Source of the DNA: Nitrospirota bacterium | Lineage (GTDB): Bacteria > Nitrospirota > Thermodesulfovibrionia > Thermodesulfovibrionales > JdFR-88 | Reading direction: 5' to 3' | Length of the DNA: 64,000 nt | Assembly: GCA_021789555.1 (NCBI GenBank) | Contig: JAJYJK010000004.1 | Location: 53,813-117,812 of the forward strand | Shown: piece after piece, positions 28,560 through 39,170 of the stretch | Position numbering within the stretch: the stretch's first letter is position 1 | Layout: every line of letters starts with the position of its first letter | Translations under genes and position numbers: made by a program | The notes under the pieces: generated by a model | What the model was told of the DNA's origin: nothing | The model's database searches: none | Seen by the model: only the letters and a program-made list of their open reading frames with translations

Positions 28560-30374
28560 ATGAAAGATGTAATTAAAGTTTCCGGCAAGCAGGAAACCAG
28601 CAGGCTTGAAGAGCTGGTCGTCGTCCTCAAGAAATTCCATATCACGGAACACACCGCCCTTATAATCCTCTCTTTCCTTGTCGGAGCGCTTGCGGGGCTT
28701 GCAAACATCCTTTTCCGCACAACGATGAACTTCATCCATCAGCTTGTCTTCGTCCAGGGCTCGGAACTCCTCTCCATAGACCATGGCGGCATGTTCAGGG
28801 CCCTCCTGCCGCTGCTGCCGATGGCGGGGGCCCTTCTTCTTGTCCCCCTCTCGCTGGCCTTTCCGGGCGAGGTAAACGGCTATGGTTTTCCAAGATTCAT
28901 CGAGCTTGTAAACATCAGGGGCGGCGTAATCAAGATAAGAAACATCCTGCTTAAAACACTTTCGGCCGGCCTCACGATCGGCTCCGGCGGCTCGGCGGGC
29001 ATTGAGGGGCCTATTGCCATCATAGGGGGAACCGTGGGTTCGGGAATAGGGCAGCTCTTCCGGGCATCGGGGAGCCGGATGAAGCTTTTGATAGCCGCGG
29101 GCTCCGCCGGAGCAATGGCCGCCACCTTCAATGCCCCGATAGCGGGCGTGATGTTCGCAACAGAGATAGTGCTCCTCGGCAATTACGAGCTTTCATCCTT
29201 TGCGGCCATAGTCATCTCCTCCGGAATCGCCACCGTCATATCCAGGGGGTTTTACGGCTCGACGCCGGCATTCTCCGTACCGCAATACCGGTTGAGAAGT
29301 CCGGTCGAGATACCTCTTTACATATTTTTCGGGGTGCTGGTCGGCATACTTGCCGTCTTCTACATACGGGTGTTCCACTGGATAAAAGACGGGTTTGACG
29401 CCCTGAAGGTGCATCCCCAGGTTAAACCCGTAACCGGGGCTTTTATCGTGGGCGCAATTGGCATATTCCTCCCCCAGGTCATGGGAAACGGATATGAGTT
29501 CATAGAGGTCTCTCTTGTGGGCAAGATGATTTTCCCGGTGGTATTGGCGCTCGTCTTCTTAAAACTCGTTGCCACCAGTGTCACCATCGGCTCGGGGGGC
29601 GCGGGCGGGGTCTTCGCGCCGTCTCTTTTTATCGGGGCGATGGTCGGAGAAAGTTACGGCTACATTGTCCATTGGCTTTTCCCCGCCTACACGGCATCTC
29701 CGGGGGCTTACGCCACCGTAGGCGTCGGCTCGTTCCTTGCCGCAGCGACGCACGCCCCGCTTACGGGCATCTTCCTTCTCTTCGAGATGACCGGCAACTA
29801 CCAGATAATAATCCCCCTCATGTTCTCCTCCATAATCGGCACCCTTGTCGCCAAAAGGCTTTTTTCGGACTCGATCGACACCGTGGAGATTACGAGAAAA
29901 GGGATAAAGATACACATGGGACGGGAAGTGGCCATCATGAGCAGCATCAAGGTAAAAAACGTCATGAGGAAAGATTTTATAACTGCGCCCGAGGACGCCA
30001 CACTGGACAAGATAATAAACGACATGATTGGCAAAGAGAAATTCTATATTCCCGTAGTCGACGCCAAAGGACTGATGACGGGCATAGTCTCGTTCCAGGA
30101 CATAAGGCCCGTGCTCCTTGAGGAGCAGGTAAAAGAAATAGTCAGGGCAAAGCAGATCGCAACCGAAGAGGTCATCGTGATGTACCCGGATGAAGACCTC
30201 AACGCCGCCGTCGAAAGGTTTTCCCTAAAGGATATAGCCGAGGTCCCGGTAGTAAGCAGGGACAACCCCCAAAAGGTAATCGGGATGTTAAGCAGAGGAG
30301 ATGTAATTTCGGCTTACAATAAAGAGGTCCTGAAAAAATCCGCCCCTCCCATCGAAACCTCCTGGATTATCTAA
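28560..30374 (+). CDS. ClC-family chloride channel/antiporter with CBS pair
   Basis: GSGGSAGIEGPIAIIGG, TIGSGGAGGVFAPSLFIGAMVG; C-terminal CBS domains. Confidence 0.93.
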   Translation: MKDVIKVSGKQETSRLEELVVVLKKFHITEHTALIILSFLVGALAGLANILFRTTMNFIHQLVFVQGSELLSIDHGGMFRALLPLLPMAGALLLVPLSLAFPGEVNGYGFPRFIELVNIRGGVIKIRNILLKTLSAGLTIGSGGSAGIEGPIAIIGGTVGSGIGQLFRASGSRMKLLIAAGSAGAMAATFNAPIAGVMFATEIVLLGNYELSSFAAIVISSGIATVISRGFYGSTPAFSVPQYRLRSPVEIPLYIFFGVLVGILAVFYIRVFHWIKDGFDALKVHPQVKPVTGAFIVGAIGIFLPQVMGNGYEFIEVSLVGKMIFPVVLALVFLKLVATSVTIGSGGAGGVFAPSLFIGAMVGESYGYIVHWLFPAYTASPGAYATVGVGSFLAAATHAPLTGIFLLFEMTGNYQIIIPLMFSSIIGTLVAKRLFSDSIDTVEITRKGIKIHMGREVAIMSSIKVKNVMRKDFITAPEDATLDKIINDMIGKEKFYIPVVDAKGLMTGIVSFQDIRPVLLEEQVKEIVRAKQIATEEVIVMYPDEDLNAAVERFSLKDIAEVPVVSRDNPQKVIGMLSRGDVISAYNKEVLKKSAPPIETSWII

Positions 30375-30434
30375 AAACCGGTCCGGGGCCCGTTGAAGAA
30401 TTTTCCCCGCCGGTGGGTCCATCCCGCTGAAGGG

Positions 30435-31088
30435 CTAGCTTCGGGCCGCTTTCAGCGCCTCCATAAACCCTTTGATGTTTTCCCTGATATCGCCGCAGGC
30501 GATCGCGCCCGAGACGGCCGTGGCATCGGCCCCGGCCCTTATCACCTGCCCGATGTTGCCCGGGGTTATCCCGCCGATTGCGACGATGGGGATTTTCACC
30601 GCCCGTCTCACTTCAACAAGAGATGAAATCCCCCTGGCCGGGCCCGCGTCTTTTGTTGCGGTCTCGAAAATGGGGCCAAAGCCGATATAATCGGCCCCGC
30701 CCATTGCCGCCTCTTTCGCCTCGGAGATGCTATGGGTCGATATGCCTATCAGTTTTTGGCCCATAAGCCCCCTGGCCTCTTTGAGAGGGAAATCGTCCTG
30801 TCCCAGGTGGACCCCGTCGGCGTCCACCGCGAGGGCGATATCGGGGTAGTCGTTTATGAAGAGGAGGGCGCCGTTTTCGCGCGTGAGGGCGCGAAGAATT
30901 AGCGCGGTCTCCCAGACCTCCCGCCTTGCGGCGTTTTTCATCCTGAGCTGCACCCATTTCAGGCCGGCCGAAAGCGCGGCCTCGGCCTGTCTTGCGGCCG
31001 GGAAGGGGCAGGCGGATTCCTCCGCCGTGAGAAAGCAGAGCCCGCCAAGGTAAAGGCCGGGGGTTGGATTATCCGAAAAAGATTTCAT
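30435..31088 (-). CDS. thiE: Thiamine-phosphate synthase
   Basis: WVQLRMKNAARRE, DGVHLGQDDFPL, IGISTHSISEAKEAAMGGADYIGFGPIFETATK. Confidence 0.94.
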   Translation of the reverse strand: MKSFSDNPTPGLYLGGLCFLTAEESACPFPAARQAEAALSAGLKWVQLRMKNAARREVWETALILRALTRENGALLFINDYPDIALAVDADGVHLGQDDFPLKEARGLMGQKLIGISTHSISEAKEAAMGGADYIGFGPIFETATKDAGPARGISSLVEVRRAVKIPIVAIGGITPGNIGQVIRAGADATAVSGAIACGDIRENIKGFMEALKAARS

Positions 31089-31114
31089 CGGAAAAAGGCT
31101 GCTCCCTCTCCCAA

Positions 31115-31137
31115 CCCTCTCCCATGATGGGAGAGGG
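31115..31137. repeat. Palindromic hairpin CCCTCTCCCAT-G-ATGGGAGAGGG
   Basis: Perfect 11-bp arms; shares its core with the DUF559 terminal repeats. Confidence 0.85.
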
Positions 31138-31171
31138 TTTCACCATTAAAACTGCGGGAAACAAAAAAACG

Positions 31172-32527
31172 TCAGCCCGCGGGGTTCTCGCCCGGGTTAT
31201 TCAGCTTTTCCAGGAAGGAGGTGTTTATCCTGCCCTCTCTGAAATCCTTGTTTTCGAGGACCCGCTTATGAAACGGGATCGTCGTTTTTATCCCCTCGAT
31301 GACGAACTCGTCAAGGGCGCGCTTCATCCTTGCGATGGCCTCCTGCCTGTTCGCGCCGAACGTAATCAGCTTGGCTATGAGGGAATCGTAATGGGGAGGG
31401 ACGGTCCAGCCGCAGTAGGCGGCGGTGTCCACCCGCACGCCGGGGCCGCCCGGCTGGTGCAGGAACTCTATTTTGCCGGGCGAGGGGATGAAGCGGTCGG
31501 GGTCTTCCGCGTTTATCCTGCACTCTATGGCCGCGCCCCTCGGCTTGAATATCTTTTTCGCCGTGATGGGCTGGCCCGCCGAAAGAAGTATCTGATCCTT
31601 CACGAGGTCAACGCCCATGACCATCTCGGTCACCGGGTGCTCGACCTGCACCCTGGTGTTGAACTCCATGAAATAGACCTCCTCCTCCGGGGTGACCATG
31701 AACTCCACGGTGCCGATGTTCTTGTACTTCACGGCCCTGGCGGCCCTGATGGCAAGCTCCCCCAGGCGGCGGCGAAGTTTTTCCGAGACAAACGGGGAAG
31801 GGGACTCCTCTATGAGTTTTTGGTGCCTGCGCTGAATGGAGCATTCACGCTCGCCAAGGTGGATGATCCTGCCCTTTGTGTCGGCAAGCACCTGGACCTC
31901 TATGTGCCTTACGTCCTGGAGGTACTTTTCAAGATAGAGCTCGCTTGAGCCGAAGGCCGTAAGCGCCTCCCTCTGGGCCATGAAGAAGGCGTCCTCGACC
32001 TGCTCCTCGGCGTTTACTATCTTCATGCCCCTGCCGCCCCCGCCCATCGAGGCCTTGATGATGCAGGGGAAACCTATCTTCTTTGCGGCCTTTGCGGCCG
32101 CGGCCGCGCTGTCCAGTGGGCCGTCGCTGCCGGGGACCACCGGCACACCCCTTCTCTTCATTACCTGCCTGGCCTTGGCCTTGTCCCCGCCAAGCCGGAT
32201 ATTGTCCGGGGACGGGCCGATAAAGGCGATGCCGGAGGCGGCGCAGGCCTCGGCGAATTGGGGGTTCTCCGATAAAAAACCGTAGCCGGGATGAATGGCC
32301 TCCGAGTCCGTTATCTCGGCTGCGGTCAGAATCGCCGGCACATTCAGGTAGCTCTGCTCGGTTTGAGCGGGCCCTATGCAGATGGCCTCGTCGGCGAGCC
32401 TGACGTGCATGTTCTGCCGGTCGGCCTCCGAGTATACGCCCACCGTGCGGATATCGAGCTCCTTGCACGCCCTGATAATTCTCACGGCGATCTCCCCCCG
32501 GTTGGCTATCAGTATCTTTTTGTACAT
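31172..32527 (-). CDS. accC: Acetyl-CoA carboxylase, biotin carboxylase subunit
   Basis: MYKKILIANRGEIAVRIIRACKELDI, VEFMVTPEEEVYFMEFNTRVQVEHPVTEM. Confidence 0.97.
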   Translation of the reverse strand: MYKKILIANRGEIAVRIIRACKELDIRTVGVYSEADRQNMHVRLADEAICIGPAQTEQSYLNVPAILTAAEITDSEAIHPGYGFLSENPQFAEACAASGIAFIGPSPDNIRLGGDKAKARQVMKRRGVPVVPGSDGPLDSAAAAAKAAKKIGFPCIIKASMGGGGRGMKIVNAEEQVEDAFFMAQREALTAFGSSELYLEKYLQDVRHIEVQVLADTKGRIIHLGERECSIQRRHQKLIEESPSPFVSEKLRRRLGELAIRAARAVKYKNIGTVEFMVTPEEEVYFMEFNTRVQVEHPVTEMVMGVDLVKDQILLSAGQPITAKKIFKPRGAAIECRINAEDPDRFIPSPGKIEFLHQPGGPGVRVDTAAYCGWTVPPHYDSLIAKLITFGANRQEAIARMKRALDEFVIEGIKTTIPFHKRVLENKDFREGRINTSFLEKLNNPGENPAG

Positions 32528-32531
32528 TGCC

Positions 32532-32975
32532 TTATTGTGCGGCGGGCTCTATCAGGAAGAGGGGCTCTCCGTACTCGACGGGCTGGCCGTTTTCGACCAG
32601 TATCTTTACAACCTGGCCCTCGATCTCGGACTCGATCTCGTTCATGAGCTTCATGGCCTCCACTATGCAGAGCACCTGGCCCTTTTTCACGATGGAGCCG
32701 ACCTCGACAAAGGATGAGGCCTCCGGAGTCGGGGCCCTGTAGAAAGTCCCGACGAGCGGGGCGGTTATCGTAGCGAGCCGTTCCTTTTCGCCTTCGCCCT
32801 CTTCATGCTTTATCTGCCGTGGCGCGCCCGGCAGCTCCGGCGACGGGAACTCGACCGACGTGTAGAAACGGCCACGCCGGATCTTTACCTTCGAGCCTTC
32901 CTTCTCCACCTGTATCTCGGTGACGTCGGTGTCTTTAAGGAGCGCGAGGAGAGCCTTTATGTCCTCTAGCTCCAT
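32532..32975 (-). CDS. accB: Acetyl-CoA carboxylase biotin carboxyl carrier protein
   Basis: APLVGTFYRAPTPEASSFVEVGSIVKKGQVLCIVEAMKLMNEIESE. Confidence 0.97.
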   Translation of the reverse strand: MELEDIKALLALLKDTDVTEIQVEKEGSKVKIRRGRFYTSVEFPSPELPGAPRQIKHEEGEGEKERLATITAPLVGTFYRAPTPEASSFVEVGSIVKKGQVLCIVEAMKLMNEIESEIEGQVVKILVENGQPVEYGEPLFLIEPAAQ

Positions 32976-33539
32976 CTATCTGACCCTCTCCACATATTCC
33001 CCGCTCCTGGTGTCGACCCGGATGACGTCCCCGACGTTTATATGGAACGGCACCTTCACGGTCGCCCCGGTCTCGAGCTTGGCGGGCTTGTAGCTCCCCG
33101 CGGCCGTGTCCCCCTTGAAGCCGGGCTCCGCCTGGGCCACCTGAAGCTCCACGAAGGTGGGCAGTTCTATGCCGATTGGGGCGCCCTTGTAATAGAGCAC
33201 CGTGGCCACGGTGTTTTCCTTGAGGAAAAGCCTGGAGTCCCCCAGTTGCTTTTCGTTAAAAGGCACCTGCTCATAGCTCTCCGTATCCATGAAATAGTAG
33301 AGCCCGTCCTGGTAATAGAGGTACTGCATCGTCTTTTCTTCCAGCTCGGGGCGGTCGAATTTCTCACCCGACCGGAACGTGTCCTCAAGGACATTGCCCG
33401 TCTTCAGGCTCTTCATTTTGGTGCGCACAACGGCGCCCCCGCGGCCCATCTTCACGTGCTGGAAGTCGACTATCTCGCAGGGCTCGCCCTTGTATACTAT
33501 CTTCATGCCTTTTCTGAAATCGCTTGTCGAAATAATCAC
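32976..33539 (-). CDS. efp: Elongation factor P
   Basis: ISTSDFRKGMKIVYKGEPCEIVDFQHVKMGRGGAVVRTKMKSLKTG; DTRSGEYVERV end. Confidence 0.97.
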   Translation of the reverse strand: MIISTSDFRKGMKIVYKGEPCEIVDFQHVKMGRGGAVVRTKMKSLKTGNVLEDTFRSGEKFDRPELEEKTMQYLYYQDGLYYFMDTESYEQVPFNEKQLGDSRLFLKENTVATVLYYKGAPIGIELPTFVELQVAQAEPGFKGDTAAGSYKPAKLETGATVKVPFHINVGDVIRVDTRSGEYVERVR

Positions 33540-33573
33540 GCCTTTTTTTAAAAACCTCCCCTGTGGTCCTTTT

Positions 33574-34719
33574 CTAAATTCCGCTTTTGCCTTTGGGCAG
33601 ACGGGTGAGCACTTCCGGGCGGCCTTGCGCCAGGTAAACCATGTCCTCGATCCTTACGCCCCCCAGACCGGGGACATAAATGCCCGGCTCTATTGTAAAG
33701 ACCGTTCCGCGGGCCAGAGGCTTGTTCTCCCCGGGACGAGGCGAAAGCCCCGGCTGCTCGTGCACCTCCAAACCGATGCCGTGCCCCAGGCTGTGCCCGA
33801 AATTCTCCCCATAGCCTGCTTGTTTTATAACATATCTGGCTGAATTGTCAATATCTTTCGGCCTTTTCCCCCTATACCCCCCGACACCGGCCCCCTTCGA
33901 ATACGCCTCCCCGAGGAAGGCGATGGCCCTGGACTGGGCCTCGAGCACTACCCGGTAAATCTTCCTCTTCTCGGCCAGGCGCAGGTCCTTCCGATGGCCC
34001 TTTTGCCCTCCGCCTACCAGGAAAGTCCGGGTCATGTCGGAGCAGTAGCCGCCGTACTCGGCCCCCCAGTCTATCACCACAAGGTCGCCCGGCGCGATTT
34101 TGCGCCCGGTGGGCCGCGCGTGCGGGACGGCGGAATTTTCCCCGGAGGCCACTATCGCCGGGAAGGCCGGTTTCAGGGAGCCCTTCTTTAAAATAGCCTC
34201 CTCGAGGCGCAGGGCCAGGGCCTTTTCCGTCACGCCCGGTCTGATAAAACCCTTTACCTCGTTAAAGGCGTCCTCGGCCCGTCTGACCGCCCCCCTGATG
34301 CAGCCGACCTCATAATCGTCCTTGACGGCCCGCACCCTCTCGACAACCCCGCCAAGCGGAATTACTTCTGCCCCGAAGACACGTCTGAGCTTTTCATAAA
34401 AGGCATAGGAGACGGTCTTCTCGAAGGCCGGTTTCCTGACTGCCAGCCGGCGGCAAAGCCGGGCAACTGTTTTCTCCAGCGGGCCCTTCATGATGACGGT
34501 CTCGTATAGCCGCCCCGCCTCGCCAAGCGCGTCCTTGCCGTATCTGGAATCGGTGATGAAGAGGGCATCCTTCCCGGTGACGATGATATGGCCCGCGGAA
34601 CCGTTAAAACCCGTCAGGTACCGGACGTTCGCCAGGTTGCTTATCAGAAGGGCGTCAGCCCCCCGCAGGGCCGTCCGCAGAGCGGCCAGCCTGTTTTGGA
34701 GAGACTCGTCGATCGTCAA
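33574..34719 (-). CDS. Xaa-Pro aminopeptidase/dipeptidase (M24 family)
   Basis: [65 protein letters not shown]. Confidence 0.93.
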   Translation of the reverse strand: MTIDESLQNRLAALRTALRGADALLISNLANVRYLTGFNGSAGHIIVTGKDALFITDSRYGKDALGEAGRLYETVIMKGPLEKTVARLCRRLAVRKPAFEKTVSYAFYEKLRRVFGAEVIPLGGVVERVRAVKDDYEVGCIRGAVRRAEDAFNEVKGFIRPGVTEKALALRLEEAILKKGSLKPAFPAIVASGENSAVPHARPTGRKIAPGDLVVIDWGAEYGGYCSDMTRTFLVGGGQKGHRKDLRLAEKRKIYRVVLEAQSRAIAFLGEAYSKGAGVGGYRGKRPKDIDNSARYVIKQAGYGENFGHSLGHGIGLEVHEQPGLSPRPGENKPLARGTVFTIEPGIYVPGLGGVRIEDMVYLAQGRPEVLTRLPKGKSGI

Positions 34720-35168
34720 GCCTTGTGCGGGGTCCCTTCCAGGAGTATCTTCGCCGCGGCCCGCAACGCCAGCATGTAGCTGCCCGGCCCGAAACCGCTT
34801 ATCTGCCCAAGGGCAACCTCCGCAATGTAAGAGCGCCTGCGGAATTCCTCGCGCCTGTGGATGTTCGAGAGGTGCACCTCTATGACCGGCTTCCCCACCG
34901 CCGATATCGCGTCCCTGATCGCAATGGACGTGTGAGTGTAGGCCGCCGGATTTATGATGAGCAGGTCATAGTCGGCAGCCTGGATTTCATCAATTATCCC
35001 GGACTCGCTGTTCGTCTGCACGACGGAGAGCTCAAGACCGAGCCGGCCGGCCATCGCCTTCATCGCCTCGTTTATATGATCGAGCGTGGCCATTCCATAG
35101 ACCGAAACCTCGCGCTTGCCGAGCAGGTTTAAGTTTGGCCCGTGGATGACCTTCACCTTCGGCATCAC
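34716..35168 (-). CDS. aroQ: 3-dehydroquinate dehydratase, type II
   Basis: [47 protein letters not shown]. Confidence 0.96.
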   Translation of the reverse strand: MMPKVKVIHGPNLNLLGKREVSVYGMATLDHINEAMKAMAGRLGLELSVVQTNSESGIIDEIQAADYDLLIINPAAYTHTSIAIRDAISAVGKPVIEVHLSNIHRREEFRRRSYIAEVALGQISGFGPGSYMLALRAAAKILLEGTPHKA

Positions 35169-35377
35169 TCGGGCTCCTGCGCCACTTTATAGCCGGCGTC
35201 TTTTATCGCCTGCTCTATCTCGGAGAGCCTCGTCCTGCCTTCGTCGTAGCGGACCACGGCCTTGCCTATCTCCACCTGCGAGCTTGCCACCCCGCTTACG
35301 GCTTCCACGGCCTTCTTCACAGCCATGACACAGTGCTGGCAGCTCATGCCCTCAATCCTGATGGTGGCCTCTGTCAT
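35165..35377 (-). CDS. Heavy-metal-associated domain protein (CopZ-like)
   Basis: [30 protein letters not shown] (GMxCxxC). Confidence 0.92.
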   Translation of the reverse strand: MTEATIRIEGMSCQHCVMAVKKAVEAVSGVASSQVEIGKAVVRYDEGRTRLSEIEQAIKDAGYKVAQEPE

Positions 35378-35470
35378 CGAGATTCCTCCTGAAAAAATAA
35401 AAGCCGGTTTTTACCGAAAACCAGTCTACGGAACCTGAGATATTTCTTTAATCTTTATCTTTTAAAAAAA

Positions 35471-35890
35471 TCAGAAATCATTCTCTATCCGGGAGACGGC
35501 CTGCCTCAGGTAGAACCTGCCCTTTCCGAGGCTTCCCGCGCCAGATCTCATTACCAGGGCAATGAAGTATTCCGGATTGATCCTGCGGATTATTATAGCG
35601 CAGCTTCGCGCAAGGATGGTAATCTCGGCAGTGTCCCCGATTTGAAGATTTTTCGCGGCCCTGCCCGCCTCTCTTATGAGCTGCGAGGTCTCCGCCCCGA
35701 GGGTATCGGCGTCCATGATGCCGGAGTGGAGAGGTTCGTCCGTCCCGGAGACCCCGGAGGCGGCGGCCCCGGAGCCGACCGGGATGCCGTCTGTCCCGAG
35801 TATCATGGCAAAGAGCGCGCCCTCCACCTTTTCGATCACTTCCTTAAGGGCCTCTGAAAAAGTCATCCTTTTTTCTTTTGGCCGATTCAA
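35471..35890 (-). CDS. Roadblock/LC7-domain protein
   Basis: FSEALKEVIEKVEGALFAMILGTDGIPVGS...YFIALVM; next to a TPR protein. Likely start is internal at MTFSEAL. Confidence 0.75.
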   Translation of the reverse strand: MNRPKEKRMTFSEALKEVIEKVEGALFAMILGTDGIPVGSGAAASGVSGTDEPLHSGIMDADTLGAETSQLIREAGRAAKNLQIGDTAEITILARSCAIIIRRINPEYFIALVMRSGAGSLGKGRFYLRQAVSRIENDF

Positions 35891-36917
35891 GAAAGGCGCC
35901 GAGCATTGAAACCTTCACGTCGCCCTCGATGCCCAGGAGTTTTATCAGCATCCTCAGCTCTTCATGCCTCTGAAGGGCCTGAATATCCTCGGGATAAAGT
36001 TCCAGGTGTCTTCTCAGCCGGAGTAGCCCGCGCGCATACTCGCCCTCCCCAATCAGGGCATCGGCGGCCGAAAGGGCATCGGCGGCCGTTTCATCCGCTT
36101 CGCCGCCGGCTGTGGCGCCGTCCTCAATGACATTATCTTTCAGCACATCATCTTCAATGACATTGTCGGCCCCGGACTCGATTACAATCTCGCCGTCCTC
36201 TTCGCGGACACCCCCCGAGTTTTCCTCAAACCAGCCGGCCAAATCTTCCTCGGCAGCGGCGGGTCCCTCTGCGGCCTGTCCCCGGGCCGGGCTTTCACTT
36301 TCATTCGGGCCTTCAGCCCCTGGGCTCTCCCCCGCCTCGGGAGTCCCGTCATCAATTCTGAGGTCCCCCGGGGATTCCCCTGTCCCGAAATCGGTTTTGC
36401 CTTCCGCTTCCGTGGCGGGATTGGCGACAGGCGGCTCAGGCGCCACGGCCATCGGCTCTTCGGCCGGGGGCTCGGCCTCTGCCGGTGCTTCCCCGGGCGC
36501 TTCGTTTTCATCCGCGGCATTGACGCCACTTAGTCTCTCCAGGGTCTTTTTTGCCTCCAGGTCCATGGGGTTTAGGCGAATAACGATCTCGAACGCCTTT
36601 TTTGCGTCCTCCAGGTCCCCCAGGCGCAGATGGATTTCAGCAAGCTTTCTCTGGGCAAAGAGATTGTCCGGGATGGCATCGGCCACACGCCTGAATTCCG
36701 CAATAGCGCCCTCCAGGTTGTCTTCCTCGAGGTAGAGCTTCCCCAGGGCGACCCGCGCGCTCATGTAGTCGGGCTGCCTTTCAAGCCCATCCCGAAGGAC
36801 CTGGACCGCCTCCTCACGCATGCCCGCCTTTCTCAGCTCATCGGCAAGGGGGATGAAGAGCCTGGACGAGGGGTCTTTCTGGACCCTTTCCTTCAATCTC
36901 TCCAATTCACCGGGCAT
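35844..36917 (-). CDS. TPR protein with acidic low-complexity linker
   Basis: TPR-like N-terminus (YMSARVALGKLYLEEDNLEGAIAEFRRVADAIPD) then a long E/A/P-rich segment. Confidence 0.85.
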   Translation of the reverse strand: MPGELERLKERVQKDPSSRLFIPLADELRKAGMREEAVQVLRDGLERQPDYMSARVALGKLYLEEDNLEGAIAEFRRVADAIPDNLFAQRKLAEIHLRLGDLEDAKKAFEIVIRLNPMDLEAKKTLERLSGVNAADENEAPGEAPAEAEPPAEEPMAVAPEPPVANPATEAEGKTDFGTGESPGDLRIDDGTPEAGESPGAEGPNESESPARGQAAEGPAAAEEDLAGWFEENSGGVREEDGEIVIESGADNVIEDDVLKDNVIEDGATAGGEADETAADALSAADALIGEGEYARGLLRLRRHLELYPEDIQALQRHEELRMLIKLLGIEGDVKVSMLGAFLESAKRKKDDFFRGP

Positions 36918-36947
36918 TGTAGATTTTCAAATAATGGTATTTAAAAG

Positions 36948-38150
36948 TCAAGTTTTAAGAAGATGTGAAATACTGTCAAGTACCGCATTGGCAACGTCTT
37001 GCTTGTCCATAAGCGGAATCTCCCGGATGTCCCCGCCGCGGGCGATTATCGTTACCGCATTTGTCCCGCAGTCGAAACCGGCCCCCGGCCTCGTGACATC
37101 GTTAAAAATGATCATGTCCAGCCCTTTTTTCTCGAGCTTCTGCCGGGCCCTGCCGGTATCGGGCCCGGTCTCGGCCGCGAATCCGACCGTGAAGGGTTTC
37201 TTCTTCCGCCGGGAGACCTCAAGCAAAATATCATGCGTTGCTTTAAGTTTCAGGCTCAATTTATCTGATTTTGCCAATTTTTTCCCGAATGTCTCTTCGG
37301 GGGTAAAATCGGCCGGCGCGGCGGCCATAATCAATATTTGGGCGTTATTTATCTCTGCCAGGACGGCCTTTTCCATCTGGGCCGCGGTCTCCACGCGGAT
37401 TAATTTCCCGATGCCGGCGGGCGGGCTTATGGCGGCGGGGCCGCTTACAAGGGTGACGTCCGCCCCGCGGGCGGCGGCGGCCTTCGCCAGGGCAAACCCC
37501 ATCCTGCCGCTTGAGCGGTTGGAGATGAACCTCACGGGATCTATCGCCTCCCTGGTGGGGCCCGCGGTCACAAGCACCCGCCGGCCTTGAAAGTCCTTGC
37601 CGGTCAGGGCGTCCCGTGCGGCCTCCACAATCTTCTCCACCGCGGCCATCCGGCCCACGCCGGCGGCCCCGCAGGCGAGCGCCCCCTCTTCCGGGGCCAT
37701 CTCGATCACTGCCAGCCCGCCTTTAAGAAAATCCAGGTTCCTCCTGAAAGCCGGATGCGCGTACATCGCGGGATTCATGGCGGGAGCGACGAGTGTTTTC
37801 CCCCTATAAGCCAGAAAACATGCCGTAAGGATGTCGTCCGCTATCCCCAGGGCCATTTTGCCCAGGGTATTGGCGGTGGCCGGGGCCACGATGAACAGGT
37901 CGGCGGCCGCGGCAAGATTCACATGCGCCAGGGGTTCGCCTTCCCAGAGGCCGGTGAGGGGTTTTTGGCCGGACGCAAGCTCCAGTGAAAGGGGCGTGAT
38001 AAAATTCAAGGAAGCGGATGTCATTATCACTCTGACATCCGCTTCCTCGTCTTTCAGTCTCCGGACAAGCTCGACCGCCTTGTATGCGGCAACGCTGCCG
38101 GTGACCCCCAAAAGCAGGTTTTTATTCTTTAGGGGGCTCCTCTTCGCCAT
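36948..38150 (-). CDS. coaBC: Bifunctional phosphopantothenoylcysteine decarboxylase / phosphopantothenate-cysteine ligase
   Basis: LLLGVTGSVAAYKAVELVRRL, MNPAMYAHPAFRRNL, VTAGPTREAIDPVRFISNRSSGRMG. True ATG at 38150, not 38276. Confidence 0.96.
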   Translation of the reverse strand: MAKRSPLKNKNLLLGVTGSVAAYKAVELVRRLKDEEADVRVIMTSASLNFITPLSLELASGQKPLTGLWEGEPLAHVNLAAAADLFIVAPATANTLGKMALGIADDILTACFLAYRGKTLVAPAMNPAMYAHPAFRRNLDFLKGGLAVIEMAPEEGALACGAAGVGRMAAVEKIVEAARDALTGKDFQGRRVLVTAGPTREAIDPVRFISNRSSGRMGFALAKAAAARGADVTLVSGPAAISPPAGIGKLIRVETAAQMEKAVLAEINNAQILIMAAAPADFTPEETFGKKLAKSDKLSLKLKATHDILLEVSRRKKKPFTVGFAAETGPDTGRARQKLEKKGLDMIIFNDVTRPGAGFDCGTNAVTIIARGGDIREIPLMDKQDVANAVLDSISHLLKT

Positions 38151-38526
38151 TTTTTTCCACAAACAGCTCCTCGAGGCCCTCCTTGCTCTTCTCTTCCTTC
38201 TCGTGCAGGTACACCTTGAGGTCGCGTTCCAGTTCCGTGAGCTCCTCCACCCTCGCCTCGCGCTTCTTCGTCTCAAGGAGACGGCGCATATCGAGTTTCT
38301 TTGCCTCTTCGAGGGCGGTGCGCGCCTCTTCGCCGGTCAGAAACTCAAGCACGTTTTCCACGGCTTCGAGAATGCCCTGCGAGGCCACCTTCTTGTATTT
38401 GCTCGGCAGTTTCGGCTTGGCGCCAAGGGAAAGGTCTTTCGCCCTCTGCGAGGCGATGGCCACCAGACGGAACCTGCTGTCTATATTCTTCTTCTCTGTC
38501 TTGACGGGCAGCGAGATTATATCCAT
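38122..38526 (-). CDS. rpoZ: DNA-directed RNA polymerase omega subunit
   Basis: SRFRLVAIASQRAKDLSLG; sits between gmk and coaBC. Confidence 0.85.
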   Translation of the reverse strand: MDIISLPVKTEKKNIDSRFRLVAIASQRAKDLSLGAKPKLPSKYKKVASQGILEAVENVLEFLTGEEARTALEEAKKLDMRRLLETKKREARVEELTELERDLKVYLHEKEEKSKEGLEELFVEKNGEEEPPKE

Positions 38527-39170
38527 CAGCCCACCTCCTTTTTCTCCAGCTTGAAATGTTTCTCCACCCAGGCCCGGTCTAGCCTCCCCAGGCGCGCCCT
38601 GTCGGCCAGTATGACCGCCTTCAGACGCTCCAGGGCCTCTTCGAGCCTATCGTTCACTATAACATAATCGTACATTTCGTATTGCATTACCTCGCCAATC
38701 GCGTTTTGCAGCCTCAGTTCCACCTGCTCCCTGGAGTCGGTCTTCCGGCCTTCGAGCCTCTGTCTGAGGGCCTCCAGAGACGGGGGCAGGATGAATATAT
38801 ACAGCGCCTCCGGCAGCCCCTTGCCCTTGCCTTTTTTCCCCCTGATCTGTCTTGCGCCCTGCGTGTCTATGTCGAGTATGACGTCCAACCCGCGCGCAAG
38901 CAGCCGCTTAAGGTCCTTAAGCGAAGTCCCGTAGCGGTTCCCATGGACCTCGGCGCTTTCAAGAAATTCGCCCTTCCCGACCATCGAGGCGAATTCTCCC
39001 TCCGCTATGAAATGGTAATCAATGCCGTCAACTTCCCCCGTTCTGGGCTTTCTCGTGGTGTACGAGACCGACTCCTCTATTGCGGGCAGGCTCTTTAACA
39101 CCTCGCGCACAAGCGTCGTCTTGCCCGCGCCGGAGGGGGCCGATATTATGAAAAGGGTGCCTTCACTCAT
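38526..39170 (-). CDS. gmk: Guanylate kinase
   Basis: [42 protein letters not shown]. Confidence 0.97.
   Translation of the reverse strand: MSEGTLFIISAPSGAGKTTLVREVLKSLPAIEESVSYTTRKPRTGEVDGIDYHFIAEGEFASMVGKGEFLESAEVHGNRYGTSLKDLKRLLARGLDVILDIDTQGARQIRGKKGKGKGLPEALYIFILPPSLEALRQRLEGRKTDSREQVELRLQNAIGEVMQYEMYDYVIVNDRLEEALERLKAVILADRARLGRLDRAWVEKHFKLEKKEVG

Noticed and set aside
36115-36180. Short imperfect DNA repeat (tcaatgacatt) in the TPR gene
   Set aside because: Encodes a low-complexity acidic linker (DNVIEDDVLKDNVIEDG); ordinary slippage repeat.
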